A stretch of DNA of 64,000 nt, taken from assembly GCF_030766825.1 (NCBI RefSeq), contig NZ_JASFDV010000021.1:25196-89195 (forward strand), read 5' to 3'. Source of the stretch: Nocardiopsis sp. CC223A. Lineage in GTDB: Bacteria > Actinomycetota > Actinomycetes > Streptosporangiales > Streptosporangiaceae. Shown here piece by piece: positions 8,364 to 18,272 of the stretch (positions are counted from its first letter, which is position 1; each line of letters opens with the position of its first letter). The translations under genes and the position numbers were made by a program. The notes under the pieces are model-generated. The model saw only the letters and a program-made list of their open reading frames with translations, made no database searches and was not told the DNA's origin.

Positions 8364-10442
8364 ATGGCCGGGGCAGTCGGTATCGATCTGGGGACCACCA
8401 ACTCCGTGATCGCCGCGGTGGAGGGCGGTCAGCCCACGGTGATCCCCAACAGCGAGGGGTCGCGGACCACACCGTCGGTGGTGGCGTTCACCGATACCGG
8501 GGAGCGCCTCGTCGGGCAGCCGGCCCGGCGCCAGGCCATCCTCAACCCCAAGGGCACCGTCTACTCCGCCAAGCGCTTCATCGGCCGCCGCTTCGACGGG
8601 GTCGACAGCGAGATGAAGGCGGTGTCCTTCGACGTCGTGGAGGGCCCGGAGGACTCGGTGCGGTTCGAGGTCGAGGGCCGCGGGTACGCGCCCGAGGAGA
8701 TCTCCGCGCTGGTGCTGCGCAAGCTCACCGAGGACGCCGCCAAGTACCTGGGCGAGAAGGTCACCGAGGCCGTCATCACCGTCCCGGCCTACTTCAACGA
8801 CGCCCAACGCCAGGCCACCGAGGACGCCGGGCGGATCGCGGGGCCGGAGGTCCTGCGCATCGTCAACGAGCCGACCGCGGCGGCCCTGGCCTACGGGCTG
8901 GACAAGCACGAGAACGAGACCGTGCTGGTGTTCGACCTGGGCGGCGGCACCTTCGACGTCAGCATCCTGACCGTCGGCGAGGGCGTGGTCGAGGTGATGT
9001 CGACCTCCGGCGACGGCCACCTGGGCGGCGACGACTTCGACCGGCGGCTGGTCGACCACACGGCCGACGAGTTCCAACAGGCCGAGGGCGTGGACCTGCG
9101 CAACGACCCGCAGGCACTGCAACGGCTCTTCGAGGCCGCCGAGAAGGCCAAGGTCGAACTGTCCTCGGTCACCCGCACCCAGGTGAACCCGCCGTTCGTC
9201 ACCGCCACCGAGAGCGGGCCCAAGCACCTGGTCATGACGATCATGCGGTCCACGTTCGACGAGATCACCCACGACCTGGTCGAGCGCACCCTGGGACCGG
9301 TCGAGCGTGCGATGGCCGACGCCAAGGTCACCGCGAGCGACATCGACGAGGTCATCCTGGTCGGCGGGTCCACCCGGATCCCGGCCGTGCAGCAGGTGGT
9401 ACGCCGCCTCACCGGCGGGTCGGCCCCCAACATGACCGTCAACCCCGACGAGGTCGTCGCGATCGGCGCGGCCGTCCAGGCCGCCATCATCAAGGGCGAC
9501 ATGCAGGACGTCCTGCTGTTGGACGTCACCCCGCTGTCCCTGGGCGTGGAGACCCTGGGCGGGATGATGACCAAGGTCATCGAACGCAACACCACCATCC
9601 CGGCCCGGCGCACCGAGACGTTCAGCACCGCCGACGACGAGCAATCCGCCGTGGACATCGTGGTCCTACAGGGCGAGCGCGGACGCGCCGCCGACAACCG
9701 GGTGCTGGGCCGGTTCCGGCCGGAGGGCATCCGGCCGGCACCACGCGGCACCCCGCAGATCGAGGTCACCTACGACATCGACGCCAACGGCATCCTCAAC
9801 GTGTCGGCCCGGGACGAGGACACCGGCACCGAGCAGCGGATCACCATCACCGGGACCTCCACCCTGGACAGCGCCGAGGTCGAGCGGATGGTCGCCGACG
9901 CCGAGCGGCACCGGGACGAGGACACCCGGCTGCGGGAGGGGGTCGACGCCCGCAACGAACCGGACGGGACGGCCCACCGGGTGGAACGCAGGCTCGCCGA
10001 ACTCGGGGACGGGGTCGCCGCCCACGACCGGGCGCGGGCCGAGGAGCTGGTCGGCCGGGCCCGGGCCGCGGTCGCCGAACAGGCGCCGGTGGACCGGGTG
10101 CGGTCCCTGTCCCAGGAACTACAGCAGGTCTTCCACGGGCTGGGCGCCCGGCCCCGCGGAGAGGCCGGGGGCGGCGGGACGGCGCAGGTCCTCGGCGGGC
10201 ACCGGGACGCTCGCCCGGTACATCTCCACCCGGTCGACCACCGCGTCGAACACGTCGTCGACGAGCCGGGGCAGGCGTCCTTGCGCCCAACCGGCGAGTT
10301 CGGCCAGTGCGGCCCGGGTCACCGGGTCGTACCCGCCCTTTCGCGGTCCGTTGCGCTCGGCCTCCACCCGGGCATCGTCTCACCCCCGCGGCCCGGGGCG
10401 CCAACCGGCGGGGCGGGGCTCATCCGGCCGCGGCCGGGGTGA
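8364..10442 (+). CDS. dnaK: Hsp70 chaperone DnaK (paralogue without grpE/dnaJ)
   Basis: The 692-residue Hsp70 has an ATPase domain with [10 protein letters not shown] (phosphate 1), [14 protein letters not shown] (phosphate 2), [14 protein letters not shown] and [11 protein letters not shown]. The substrate-binding beta domain ([17 protein letters not shown] onward) is followed by a shortened helical lid. The ATG at 8364 is preceded by GCGAGGGGG. Family similarity fades at about residue 590 ([13 protein letters not shown]). The remaining roughly 100 codons run antisense over a PucR-like fragment and are unlike any Hsp70 tail. No grpE, dnaJ or hspR is adjacent, and I see no HAIR operator upstream. 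I read it as a secondary DnaK, separate from the housekeeping dnaK-grpE-dnaJ-hspR operon. Its stop overlaps the convergent oxidoreductase gene by 23 bases. Confidence 0.88.
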   Translation: MAGAVGIDLGTTNSVIAAVEGGQPTVIPNSEGSRTTPSVVAFTDTGERLVGQPARRQAILNPKGTVYSAKRFIGRRFDGVDSEMKAVSFDVVEGPEDSVRFEVEGRGYAPEEISALVLRKLTEDAAKYLGEKVTEAVITVPAYFNDAQRQATEDAGRIAGPEVLRIVNEPTAAALAYGLDKHENETVLVFDLGGGTFDVSILTVGEGVVEVMSTSGDGHLGGDDFDRRLVDHTADEFQQAEGVDLRNDPQALQRLFEAAEKAKVELSSVTRTQVNPPFVTATESGPKHLVMTIMRSTFDEITHDLVERTLGPVERAMADAKVTASDIDEVILVGGSTRIPAVQQVVRRLTGGSAPNMTVNPDEVVAIGAAVQAAIIKGDMQDVLLLDVTPLSLGVETLGGMMTKVIERNTTIPARRTETFSTADDEQSAVDIVVLQGERGRAADNRVLGRFRPEGIRPAPRGTPQIEVTYDIDANGILNVSARDEDTGTEQRITITGTSTLDSAEVERMVADAERHRDEDTRLREGVDARNEPDGTAHRVERRLAELGDGVAAHDRARAEELVGRARAAVAEQAPVDRVRSLSQELQQVFHGLGARPRGEAGGGGTAQVLGGHRDARPVHLHPVDHRVEHVVDEPGQASLRPTGEFGQCGPGHRVVPALSRSVALGLHPGIVSPPRPGAPTGGAGLIRPRPG
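10119..10367 (-). pseudogene. N-terminal fragment resembling a PucR-type regulator
   Basis: The minus strand has an 82-codon open frame with strongly GC-biased third positions. Its protein ([20 protein letters not shown] through [10 protein letters not shown]) resembles the N-terminal helical domain of PucR/CdaR-like regulators (LVDxVxxRVxxxxPxYRxxxxVPxEDLRR). It stops after 20 more residues, where a PucR protein should continue for 300. It lies entirely antisense to the unusual tail of dnaK. Either this is a truncated regulator whose deletion gave dnaK a spurious tail, or the resemblance is chance. I favour the first, with modest confidence. Confidence 0.4.
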
Positions 10443-12711
10443 CCCGGACCCGGATGTTCTTCATCAGCGGCTGGTCGCTCTGGGTGCTGTAGTCGGCGGC
10501 CCCGACCAGGACGTTCATCTCCGGCATGTACCCGGCGGCGCTGCCGCGCGGCAGGTCGTAACGCAGTGCCCGGTAGCCGCGCAGGTGGCGGTGCGCACCG
10601 TCCTTGGAGCGGGACTCGATGTCGACCAGGGTGCCCTCCGCGATGCCGCGGGCGCGCATGTCCTCGGGGTTCATGAAGATCAGGGTGCGCAGGTTCTGCA
10701 CGCCCCGGTAGCGGTCGTTGTCGGAGTAGACGGTGGTGTTCCACTGGTCGTGGGAGCGCATGGTCTGTAGGACGAGCACGTCGTGGTCGGCGGGCACCAC
10801 GTCGGGCAGCTCCGCGCTGGAGAACTCGGCCCGCTCCGAGGGGGTGAGGAACACCAGCTCGCGGGCGGGCTGCTTGATGCGGAACCCCAGCGGGAGCCGC
10901 ACCCGGCGGTTGAAGTCCTCGAACCCCGGCAGGACCTTGGCCATGGTGTCGCGGATGCGGTCGTAGTCCTCGATGTAGTCCTCCCAGGGGGTGGCGCTGT
11001 CGGGCAGGGTCGCCCGCGCCATCCCCGCGATGATCGCCGGTTCCGACAGCAGGTGCGGGGAGGCGGGGCGCTTCATGCCCACCGACAGGTGGACCATGCT
11101 CATGGAGTCCTCCACCGAGGTGGCCTGCACGCCGGTGTGCTGCTCGTCCTTCTCGGTGCGGCCCAGGCACGGCAGGATGAGCGCCTCCCGGCCGTGTTCC
11201 AGGTGGCTGCGGTTGAGCTTGGTACTGACGTGCACGGTGAGGTCGCACCGGCGCATGCCCGCCGCCGTGTACGGGGTGTCCGGGGCGGCCATGACGAAGT
11301 TGCCGCCCATGCCGACGAACACCCGGATCCGGCCCTCGGCCCGGTCTCCCCGGTGCATGGCCCCGACGGTGCCGACGGTGTCCAGGCCGTGCTCGCGCGG
11401 CGGGTCGATGCCGCACACCGACGCCAGCCGGTCCAGGAACGCCGCGGTGGGCCGGTGGTCGATGCCGCAGGTGCGGTTGCCCTGCACGTTGCTGTGCCCG
11501 CGCACCGGCGAGGGTCCGGCGCCCTCCCGGCCCAGGTTGCCGCGCAGCAGGAGCACGTTGACGATCTCGCGGACGGTGTCCACACCGTGTTCGTGCTGGG
11601 TGATGCCCAGGCACCAGCTGATGAGGGTGCGCTCGGACCGGTGGTACACCTCGGCCGCCTCCAGGATGGCGGCGCGCGGCAGCCCCGACTGGTGCTCCAG
11701 CTCCTCCCAGGGGGTGTCGGCGCACACCTTGCGGTACGCCTCGAACCCGGACGTGTAGCGCTCGATGAACTCGGGGTCGACGGCCTTGGGGTCGCTCTCG
11801 GCGCGCTCCAGCAGCGCCTTGGCGATGCCGCGCATGAGCGCCATGTCGCCGCCGGGCCGGACCTGGAGGTCGAGGCTGCTGGTGGGGGTGGACCTCATCA
11901 GCGCCATGTCGACGAAGTCGTGCGGGACGATGGCCCTGCGGGCGGCCGCCTCGACCATCGGGTTGACGTGCACGATCTTCGCGCCGCGCTTCTCGGCCTC
12001 GGTGAGGGCGGTGAGCATGCGGGGGGCGTTGGAGGCCGCGTTGACGCCCATGATGAACAGGGCGTCGGCGGTCTCCCAGTCCTTGAGGTCGGCGGTGCCC
12101 TTGCCGGTGCCCAGCGCCGCCTGTAGGGCGCGGCCGGACGCCTCATGGCACATGTTGGAGCAGTCGGGGAGGTTGTTGGTGCCGAACTCGCGGGCCATCA
12201 GCTGGTAGAGGAAGGTCGCCTCGTTGCCCAGGCGCCCGGAGGTGTAGAACGCGGCCTCGTCCGGGGAGTCCAGTCCGCGCAGGTGGCGGCCGACCAGCGC
12301 GAAGGCGTCCTTCCAGGCGATCGGCACGTACTTGTCGGTGCCGGCGTCGTAGACCAGCGGGCCCACCAGCCTCCCCTGTGCCTCCAGTTCGTGGTCGCTC
12401 CAGGTCTTGAGCTCGGTGACGGTGTGCTCGGCGAAGAACTCCCTGCCCGCGCGTTCGTGCGTCATCTCCCAGGTGACGTGCTTGATGCCGTTCTCGCAGA
12501 TGTCGAGCTTGAGGCCCTTGGTGTCGTCGGGCCAGGCGCAGCCCGGACAGTCGAAGCCGCCGTTCTCGTGGTTCATCTTGAAGATGGCGCGCGGTCCGTC
12601 GATCCACTCGCCCTCGCCCTTGAGGACGTTCATGACCGATATCGCCGCACCCCATCCGGCCGCGGGGTGGTGGTAGTCGCGCTGGGACCACTGCTTCTTC
12701 TCGTCCGCCAT
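10420..12711 (-). CDS. FdhF/YdeP-family molybdopterin oxidoreductase
   Basis: The 763-residue cytosolic protein belongs to the YdeP/FdhF-like branch of the DMSO reductase superfamily, which binds a molybdenum bis-pterin guanine dinucleotide cofactor. Features include DCPGCAWPD near residue 54, [57 protein letters not shown] and the C-terminal MoCo-binding beta-barrel. No Fe-S cluster motif of true formate dehydrogenases is seen at the N terminus. YdeP homologues are linked to acid or formate metabolism, but the substrate is unproven. The gene starts at ATG 12711. Its promoter region contains a pair of 15-bp direct repeats. Its 3' end overlaps dnaK tail to tail. Confidence 0.88.
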   Translation of the reverse strand: MADEKKQWSQRDYHHPAAGWGAAISVMNVLKGEGEWIDGPRAIFKMNHENGGFDCPGCAWPDDTKGLKLDICENGIKHVTWEMTHERAGREFFAEHTVTELKTWSDHELEAQGRLVGPLVYDAGTDKYVPIAWKDAFALVGRHLRGLDSPDEAAFYTSGRLGNEATFLYQLMAREFGTNNLPDCSNMCHEASGRALQAALGTGKGTADLKDWETADALFIMGVNAASNAPRMLTALTEAEKRGAKIVHVNPMVEAAARRAIVPHDFVDMALMRSTPTSSLDLQVRPGGDMALMRGIAKALLERAESDPKAVDPEFIERYTSGFEAYRKVCADTPWEELEHQSGLPRAAILEAAEVYHRSERTLISWCLGITQHEHGVDTVREIVNVLLLRGNLGREGAGPSPVRGHSNVQGNRTCGIDHRPTAAFLDRLASVCGIDPPREHGLDTVGTVGAMHRGDRAEGRIRVFVGMGGNFVMAAPDTPYTAAGMRRCDLTVHVSTKLNRSHLEHGREALILPCLGRTEKDEQHTGVQATSVEDSMSMVHLSVGMKRPASPHLLSEPAIIAGMARATLPDSATPWEDYIEDYDRIRDTMAKVLPGFEDFNRRVRLPLGFRIKQPARELVFLTPSERAEFSSAELPDVVPADHDVLVLQTMRSHDQWNTTVYSDNDRYRGVQNLRTLIFMNPEDMRARGIAEGTLVDIESRSKDGAHRHLRGYRALRYDLPRGSAAGYMPEMNVLVGAADYSTQSDQPLMKNIRVRVTPAAAG

Positions 12712-12835
12712 GAGGCCCTCCCCGTCGTCGTCCGCCGTTCCCGCCGCCGCGGCGGACGGAAAAAGAAGAATTCCTTGCGGACATTTGAATCGGCCGATAC
12801 CGAATAATTCCGGGGCGCCGGACCCCGGGCGCGTT

Positions 12836-12867
12836 CTCTGTACCGCAGAACCCTCTGTGTCGCAGAA
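12836..12867 (-). promoter_or_regulatory. Two direct repeats CTCTGTrYCGCAGAA upstream of the YdeP-type gene
   Basis: CTCTGTACCGCAGAA (12836-12850) and CTCTGTGTCGCAGAA (12853-12867) differ at two positions and are spaced 17 bases apart. Each is itself a TCTG-N5-CAGA dyad. They lie 125-156 bases before the ATG at 12711. They look like tandem binding sites for an unidentified regulator. Confidence 0.45.
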
Positions 12868-13079
12868 GCACAGTTCACGGCGTTGCCATCATACGGCCGG
12901 GGGGATGCCCGGACAATCACCGGCAAAGCCGCCGGGGAAACCCGATCGCGACACACCACGGCCGTTGTCATGCGGAACAAAAGAGCCTGCGGCATGCGAA
13001 CCTGAAGGGCGGGAAATGATAAATTCGGCCCCTTCCGGGAAATGTCCCGGGGCCGGGCGAGCGGGAGGGCGTGGGGCGG

Positions 13080-14036
13080 ATGGCGGACGGGAACCGATCC
13101 CAGGCGGTGGCGGTGCCGCCGGCCAGGGCCGCGGTGGTGCTCGTCCTGACCGTGCGGCCCGGGCCGCCGGGCCCGGTGCGCGAGCTGCTGTCGGACGCCG
13201 CCGGGATCGTCCGGGCCGTGGGGTTCCGCGCCCCCGACGAGGGGCTGAGCTGTGTGACCGGGATCGGCGCGGACCTGTGGGACCGGCTCTACGCGCTCGC
13301 GCGCCCGCCCGGGCTGCACCGCTTCCGCAAGATCTCCGGGGACCGGCACACCGCGGTCTCCACCCCCGGCGACCTGGTGTTCCACGTGCGGGCGCACCGC
13401 ATGGACCTGTGCTTCGAGGTGGCCCGCCGGCTCACCGACAGGCTGTCGGGCCTGGCCGACGTGGTCGACGAGGTCCACGGGTTCCGGTACTTCGACGAGC
13501 GGGACCTGCTGGGGTTCGTCGATGGCACCGAGAGCCCCACCGGGGCGGAGGCGGTGGACACGGTGCGCGTCGCCGACGGCGACCCGGTGTTCGTCGGCGG
13601 TTCCTACCTGGTGGTGCAGAAGTACGTGCACGACCTGGGCGCCTGGGACGCGCTGCCGGTGGAGGAGCAGGAGCGGGCCATCGGCCGCCACAAGCTCAGC
13701 GACATCGAGATCCCCGACTCGGAGAAGGCGCCGAACTCCCACGTCGCGCTGAACACGATCACCGACGCCGACGGGAACGAGCGCAGGATCGTCCGGGAGA
13801 ACATGCCGTTCGGGTCGGTGGGCGAGGGCGTGTTCGGCACGTACTTCATCGGCTACGCCGCCGACCCGGGCGTGATCGAGCAGATGCTGCACAACATGTT
13901 CGTCGGCGACCCGCCCGGGAACCACGACCGGATCCTGGACTTCTCCACGGCGGTCACCGGGACCCTGTTCTTCATTCCCCCCGCCGACCTGTTGGAGGAC
14001 CCGCCACCGGCACCGGGACACGAGGGGCCGTCGTGA
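13080..14036 (+). CDS. Dye-decolourising (DyP-type) heme peroxidase
   Basis: The 318-residue peroxidase is of the YfeX-like DyP class. It contains the distal GFVDGTESP (GXXDG with the catalytic Asp, about residue 142-150), the proximal-heme His segment APNSHVALN, and the heme-pocket Arg in NERRIVRENMPFG. The C-terminal VTGTLFFIPP is typical of the class. There is no Tat or Sec signal, so it is cytosolic unless carried by an encapsulin; no encapsulin gene is present here. I choose ATG 13080 over GTG 13071 because the GGGAGG at 13063-13068 is well spaced for it. After the stop there is a short coupled GTG frame, but I do not call a gene. Confidence 0.88.
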   Translation: MADGNRSQAVAVPPARAAVVLVLTVRPGPPGPVRELLSDAAGIVRAVGFRAPDEGLSCVTGIGADLWDRLYALARPPGLHRFRKISGDRHTAVSTPGDLVFHVRAHRMDLCFEVARRLTDRLSGLADVVDEVHGFRYFDERDLLGFVDGTESPTGAEAVDTVRVADGDPVFVGGSYLVVQKYVHDLGAWDALPVEEQERAIGRHKLSDIEIPDSEKAPNSHVALNTITDADGNERRIVRENMPFGSVGEGVFGTYFIGYAADPGVIEQMLHNMFVGDPPGNHDRILDFSTAVTGTLFFIPPADLLEDPPPAPGHEGPS

Positions 14037-14125
14037 CGGCCCGGGTCCCGTCCGGCGCGTGGCCGCGCCTGGTGCTCTCGGTGGTTCCGGGGGTCCTGGT
14101 CGGGGTGGCCGCCATCCGCCCCCGG

Positions 14126-14935
14126 TCAGCCGGCGGAGGGGTCGTGGTGGCGGCCGATGGGCAGCATCAGCGGCCTCCCCGACACCGGGTCGGTGATGAT
14201 GCGGCTGCGCAGGCCGAACACCGCCTCCACCGTCTCGGGCGTGAGCACCTGCTCGGGGGTGCCCGCGGCGTGCAGCCTCCCGTCGGCCAGGGCGATGAGG
14301 TGGTCGGCGTAGCGGGCCGCCAGGTTGAGGTCGTGCAGCACCATCACGATGGTCGTGCCCAGCGACCGGTTGAGGTCGGTGAGCAGGTCCAGGACCTCCA
14401 CCTGGTGGCTGACGTCGAGGAACGTCGTCGGCTCGTCGAGCAGCAGCAGGTCCGTGCGCTGGGCCAGCGCCATCGCGATCCACACCCGCTGGCGCTGTCC
14501 GCCGGACAGCTCGTCCACCGGACGGTCGGCCAGATCCAGGGTCCCGGTGGCCTCCAGGGCGGCGGCCACCGCCTCGTCGTCCTCGCGGGTCCACCGCGAG
14601 AACACCCCCTGGTGGGGGTGGCGGCCGCGGCCCACCAGGTCGCTCACCGCGATCCCCTCCGGTGCGATGGGCGACTGCGGCAGCAGCCCCAGGGTGCGGG
14701 CCACCCGCTTGGACGGCATCCGGTGGACCTTCTCACCGTCCAGCAGCACCTGTCCGGACCGGGGCGACAGCAGCCGCGACATGGCCCGCAGCAGGGTGGA
14801 CTTGCCGCAGGCGTTGGCGCCGACGATCACGGTGATGCGCCCCGGCGGCACCACCAGGTCCAGTGCCTCGATGACGACCCGGTCCTGGTACCCCAGGGTC
14901 AGGTCCTCGACGAGGAGCGAATGGGCCGTGGTCAC
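14126..14935 (-). CDS. Iron-siderophore ABC transporter ATP-binding protein (FecE-like)
   Basis: The 269-residue ATPase has Walker A VGANACGKST, Q-loop LLPQSP, signature ELSGGQRQRVWIA, Walker B DLLLLDEPTTFLD and H-loop VLHDLN. The TTFLDVSHQ sequence after Walker B and the LGLLPQSPIAPEGIAVSDLV region are typical of FecE/FepC ferric-siderophore importers. It starts at GTG 14935, whose GTGA overlaps the stop of the permease gene, so it is the last gene of a four-gene operon read leftward. It powers uptake through the two permeases encoded upstream. Confidence 0.93.
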   Translation of the reverse strand: MTTAHSLLVEDLTLGYQDRVVIEALDLVVPPGRITVIVGANACGKSTLLRAMSRLLSPRSGQVLLDGEKVHRMPSKRVARTLGLLPQSPIAPEGIAVSDLVGRGRHPHQGVFSRWTREDDEAVAAALEATGTLDLADRPVDELSGGQRQRVWIAMALAQRTDLLLLDEPTTFLDVSHQVEVLDLLTDLNRSLGTTIVMVLHDLNLAARYADHLIALADGRLHAAGTPEQVLTPETVEAVFGLRSRIITDPVSGRPLMLPIGRHHDPSAG

Positions 14936-16011
14936 AGGGAGCCTCCCGCGCGGTGGGTGCGGACGATCAGGTACACGAGGTAGGGCGCGCCCAGCACGCC
15001 GGTGACGACGCCGACGGGGTAGCGGGTGCCGAGCAGGAACTGGCCGGCGAAGTCCGCCACCAGCACCAGCAGCGCGCCGACCAGGGCGGACGGCAGCAGC
15101 AGGGATCCGCCCGGGCCCACCAGGCGGGCCGCGATCGGACCGGACAGGAACGCCACGAACGCGATCGGCCCCGCGGCGGCGGTCGCGAACGCGATGAGCC
15201 CCACCGCGGCGATGATGAGGACCAGCCGGGTACGGTCCACCCGCACCCCCAGTGCCGCGGCGGTGTCGTCGCCCAGCCGCAGCGCGTCCAGGTCCCCGCC
15301 CCGGGCCAGCAGCACCGGGGCCAAGACCGCCAAGGCGATCGCGGCGGGGACGACCGCCGCCCAGTCGGCCCCGTTGAGGCTGCCGGTCAGCCAGCGCAGC
15401 GCCTCCTGGAGGTCCCACTGGGCGGCCCGGTCCAGAATGTGGTCGATGATGCCGTTGAGCATCGCCGCGATGCCGATGCCCACCAGCACCAGCCGTCCGC
15501 CCGCCACCCCGTTGCGGTACGACAGCAGGTACACCAGCAGCGCCACGCCCAGGCCGGACACGATGGCGAACGCCGACACCCCGACGCCCTCCAGGGAGAG
15601 CACCACGATCGCGAAGGTGGCGCCCGCCCCGGCCCCGGCGCTGATGCCGATGATGTCGGGGCTGGCCAGCGGGTTGCGCAGCATGGTCTGGAAGGTGACG
15701 CCGGCCAGGCCGAAGCCCAGCCCGGTGACCACGGCCAGCACGGCCCGGGGCAGCCGCAGCCGCCCGACGGTGAACGAGGCGCCGGGCACGTCCCGGCCCA
15801 GGATCACCCCGATCACGTCGGCGGGCGGGTAGAAGGTCCTCCCGACCATGAGGGTCACGGCGAACCCGGCGACGATGAGGACGCCCAGGACGGTGATGAC
15901 GACGAGGCGCCGCCGCCCCCGGGCGCGCCGCCCCCGGGCGACGGCCGTCACCACGGCGTCATCGGGGACGGGGACGGAGGACCGGGTGGTGTCGATGGCG
16001 GAACCGCTCAC
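14932..16011 (-). CDS. FecCD-family siderophore permease (second subunit)
   Basis: The 359-residue protein has an Arg-rich cytoplasmic N terminus and about nine to ten membrane helices. FecCD hallmarks are visible: RLPRAVLAVVTGLGFGLAGVTFQTMLRNPLASPDIIGISAGAGAGA and the coupling-helix region near DLDALRLGDDTAAALGVRVDR. It pairs with the next permease to form the heterodimeric channel. The GTG start at 16011 overlaps the upstream permease stop (GTGA), and its own stop overlaps the ATPase start in the same way. Confidence 0.92.
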   Translation of the reverse strand: MSGSAIDTTRSSVPVPDDAVVTAVARGRRARGRRRLVVITVLGVLIVAGFAVTLMVGRTFYPPADVIGVILGRDVPGASFTVGRLRLPRAVLAVVTGLGFGLAGVTFQTMLRNPLASPDIIGISAGAGAGATFAIVVLSLEGVGVSAFAIVSGLGVALLVYLLSYRNGVAGGRLVLVGIGIAAMLNGIIDHILDRAAQWDLQEALRWLTGSLNGADWAAVVPAAIALAVLAPVLLARGGDLDALRLGDDTAAALGVRVDRTRLVLIIAAVGLIAFATAAAGPIAFVAFLSGPIAARLVGPGGSLLLPSALVGALLVLVADFAGQFLLGTRYPVGVVTGVLGAPYLVYLIVRTHRAGGSL

Positions 16012-17051
16012 AGTGCACGGACCTTGTGTCGGCGGACGATGGAGATGAAGACGGGGGCGCCGATGAGCGCGGTCACGATGCCGACGTCGAGTTCGGCGGG
16101 CCGGGCGACGATGCGGCCGAGCACGTCGGCGGCGGTCAGCAGGGCCGCGCCGCCCAGCGCGGAGAACGGCAGCAGCCAGCGGTGGTCGCCGCCGATGAGC
16201 ATGCGGAAGGCGTGCGGCACCACCAGGCCGACGAACGCGATGGGCCCGGTGACCGCGGTGGAGGCCCCGCACAGGATCACGGCGCCCAGGGAGGCCGTGG
16301 CGCGGGCGGTGGCCACCCGGGCGCCCAGCCCGGCGGCGAGTTCGTCGCCCAGGGCGAGCAGGTCCAGTCCGCGTGCGGACAGCAGGCACAGCAGGAGGCC
16401 GACCACCAGGAACGGCAGGACCTGGGAGATGGTGTCGAAGGTGCCGCCGCCCACACCGCCGATCTGCCAGGAGCGGACGCTCTCGGCGATGTCGCCGCGC
16501 GGCAGCGCCACGGCGGTGATGAACGACGCGAGGGCCGCCGAGGTGGCCGCCCCGGCCAGCGCGAGCTTGAGGGGGGTGGGGCCGCCCCGGCCCAGGGAGC
16601 CGACGACGTACACGGCGACGGCGGTGGCCCCGGCCCCGGCGATCGCCACCTGGATCTGGGCGGTGGCCGTGGCCAGCCCGAAGTAGGCGATGCCGGTCAC
16701 CACGGCCAGTGAGGCGCCCATGTTGACGCCCAGGATGCCGGGGTCGGCCAGCGGGTTGCGGGTGACGCCCTGCATGACCGCCCCGGCCAGGCCCAGCGCG
16801 GCCCCGGCCAGCACCGCGAGCACGGTGCGCGGGATGCGCTTGGCGACGGCCGCCCGGCCGAAGCCCTCGGTGTCGCCGCCCAGGGCGGCGACGATGTCGG
16901 GCCAGGAAACGCTGCGCGAGCCCACGGTGATCGAGGCGAACATCAGCCCCAGGAGGACCGCGATGAGCAGGAGCAGCCACAGGGCCTTGGCGCGCCGGGG
17001 GCGCCGCACCACGGCGGCGCCCGCGACCACTGCGGTGTCGTGCACGGTCAC
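16008..17051 (-). CDS. FecCD-family siderophore permease (first subunit)
   Basis: The 347-residue inner-membrane protein is of the BtuC/FecCD family. It has the conserved RIPRTVLAVLAGAALGLAGAVMQGVTRNPLADPGILGVNMGAS block, the coupling region LDLLALGDELAAGLGARV, and VGLVVPHAFRMLIGGDHR near the end. Its GTG start at 17051 overlaps the stop of the binding-protein gene (GTGA), so translation is coupled along the operon. It forms the translocation pore together with the permease encoded next. Confidence 0.92.
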   Translation of the reverse strand: MTVHDTAVVAGAAVVRRPRRAKALWLLLLIAVLLGLMFASITVGSRSVSWPDIVAALGGDTEGFGRAAVAKRIPRTVLAVLAGAALGLAGAVMQGVTRNPLADPGILGVNMGASLAVVTGIAYFGLATATAQIQVAIAGAGATAVAVYVVGSLGRGGPTPLKLALAGAATSAALASFITAVALPRGDIAESVRSWQIGGVGGGTFDTISQVLPFLVVGLLLCLLSARGLDLLALGDELAAGLGARVATARATASLGAVILCGASTAVTGPIAFVGLVVPHAFRMLIGGDHRWLLPFSALGGAALLTAADVLGRIVARPAELDVGIVTALIGAPVFISIVRRHKVRAL

Positions 17052-18076
17052 TCGGCCTTGTCGGCGGCCTCGGACAGCAGCGACAGGTAGTCGTCCAGGA
17101 CCCAGGAGATGGCCAGCGGGGTCGGGTTGGCGGCGGTGCCCAGGGGGTCGGTGCCGGGCAGGGCGACGATGGCTCCGCTCTCGACGGCGGGCATCTGGGA
17201 CAGCAGCGGGTCGGCCTCCAGGGCCTCGACGAGCTCGTCGCCGCCGTAGGTGACGATGATGTCGACGTCGCTGAAGGCGTCGGCCTGTTCGGCGCTGTGG
17301 GTCAGGGAGAACGCGTCGGTCTCGGCGGAGGCGGTGGCGACGCTCTCGGGGGTGGAAAGGCCCAGGTCCTCGAAGAAGAGGGCGCGGGTGTCGTGGGTGG
17401 TGTAGAAGCTGACCTCGCTCAGGTCGGAGGTGTCGACGTGGGTGAGGAACATCGTCGCCTTGCCCTCCAGGGAGGGGTGCTCCGCGGCGGCCGCGGCGAT
17501 CTCCTCCTCCAGGTCGGCGACGAGCGCCTCGCCCTCCTCGGCCATGCCCATGGCCTGGCTGTTGAAGCGGATCATGTCCTGCCAGGGGGTGCCCCAGGCG
17601 GTCTCGGGGTAGGCGACGACGGGGGCGATCTCGCTGAGGGTGTCGTAGTCGTCCTGGGTGAGGCCGGAGTAGGCGGCCAGGATGACGTCGGGCTCGGTGT
17701 CGGCGACCGCCTCGAAGTCGATGCCGTCGGTCTCGTCGAACAGCACGGGGGTCTGGGCGTCGAGTTCTTCGAGCTTCTCGGAGACCCACGGCAGCAGGCC
17801 GTCGCCGTCGTCGTCGCCGAAGTTGGCGGCGGCCATGCCCACGGGGACGACGCCCAGGGCCAGGGGGACCTCGTGGTTGGCCCAGTTGACGGTGGCGACC
17901 CGCTCCGGCTCGGACTCGATGACCGTGGTGCCCAGGGCGTGCTCGATGGTGATCGGGGTCCAGTCCCCGGAGGCCCCGCCCTCCGGCCCGGCGGGCTCGT
18001 CGGAGGAGCAGGCGGTGAGCCCGAGGGCGAGCAGGGCCGCCGCGGCGACGGCGGTGGGCGTGAGAACGCGGGACAT
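17048..18076 (-). CDS. Iron-siderophore ABC transporter substrate-binding lipoprotein
   Basis: The 342-residue class III binding protein has a lipobox (LGLTACSSD, modified Cys near residue 23). The N lobe contains TVIESEPERVATVNWANHE and the C lobe PLAISWVLDDYLSLLSEAAD. It is rich in Asp/Glu, as is usual for exported actinobacterial lipoproteins. The ATG at 18076 has GGAAGGACACC in front. A longer frame upstream lacks signal-peptide character. It is the first gene of the siderophore operon and delivers the ferric complex to the two permeases. An iron box lies 95-113 bases upstream. Confidence 0.92.
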   Translation of the reverse strand: MSRVLTPTAVAAAALLALGLTACSSDEPAGPEGGASGDWTPITIEHALGTTVIESEPERVATVNWANHEVPLALGVVPVGMAAANFGDDDGDGLLPWVSEKLEELDAQTPVLFDETDGIDFEAVADTEPDVILAAYSGLTQDDYDTLSEIAPVVAYPETAWGTPWQDMIRFNSQAMGMAEEGEALVADLEEEIAAAAAEHPSLEGKATMFLTHVDTSDLSEVSFYTTHDTRALFFEDLGLSTPESVATASAETDAFSLTHSAEQADAFSDVDIIVTYGGDELVEALEADPLLSQMPAVESGAIVALPGTDPLGTAANPTPLAISWVLDDYLSLLSEAADKAE

Positions 18077-18170
18077 GGTGTCCTTCCGATCAGGGGACCG
18101 CGCCCCGGCGGCGGTCGCACCGCTCGCCGGGGAGTCGTCGCAGGGCAGGGGCACCCGCGACAACGGAAGA

Positions 18171-18189
18171 TAAGGGTTGCCTAACCGAA
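18171..18189 (-). promoter_or_regulatory. DmdR/IdeR-type iron box of the siderophore operon
   Basis: TAAGGGTTGCCTAACCGAA matches 14 of 19 positions of the iron-box consensus. It lies between the AraC gene and the siderophore-binding lipoprotein gene, where the operon promoter must be. Iron-dependent repression is predicted. Confidence 0.75.
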
Positions 18190-18272
18190 CTTAGGGTGCA
18201 TTCACCCGGCGCGCAATCACGCAGATGTGACAGCCTTTGTCGCGAAACGGACATCCGTCCCCCGGATCGCCG

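Noticed and set aside
8250..9644. Long minus-strand open frame over dnaK
   Set aside because: Antisense shadow of a well-matched Hsp70; its protein is Gly/Asp/Val-rich with no family resemblance, as expected from reading GC3-rich codons backwards.
14033..14125. Short GTG frame coupled (GTGA) to the DyP peroxidase stop, with a hydrophobic stretch
   Set aside because: It runs on antisense through the siderophore ATPase with no natural end; overlap alone is common by chance at this GC content.
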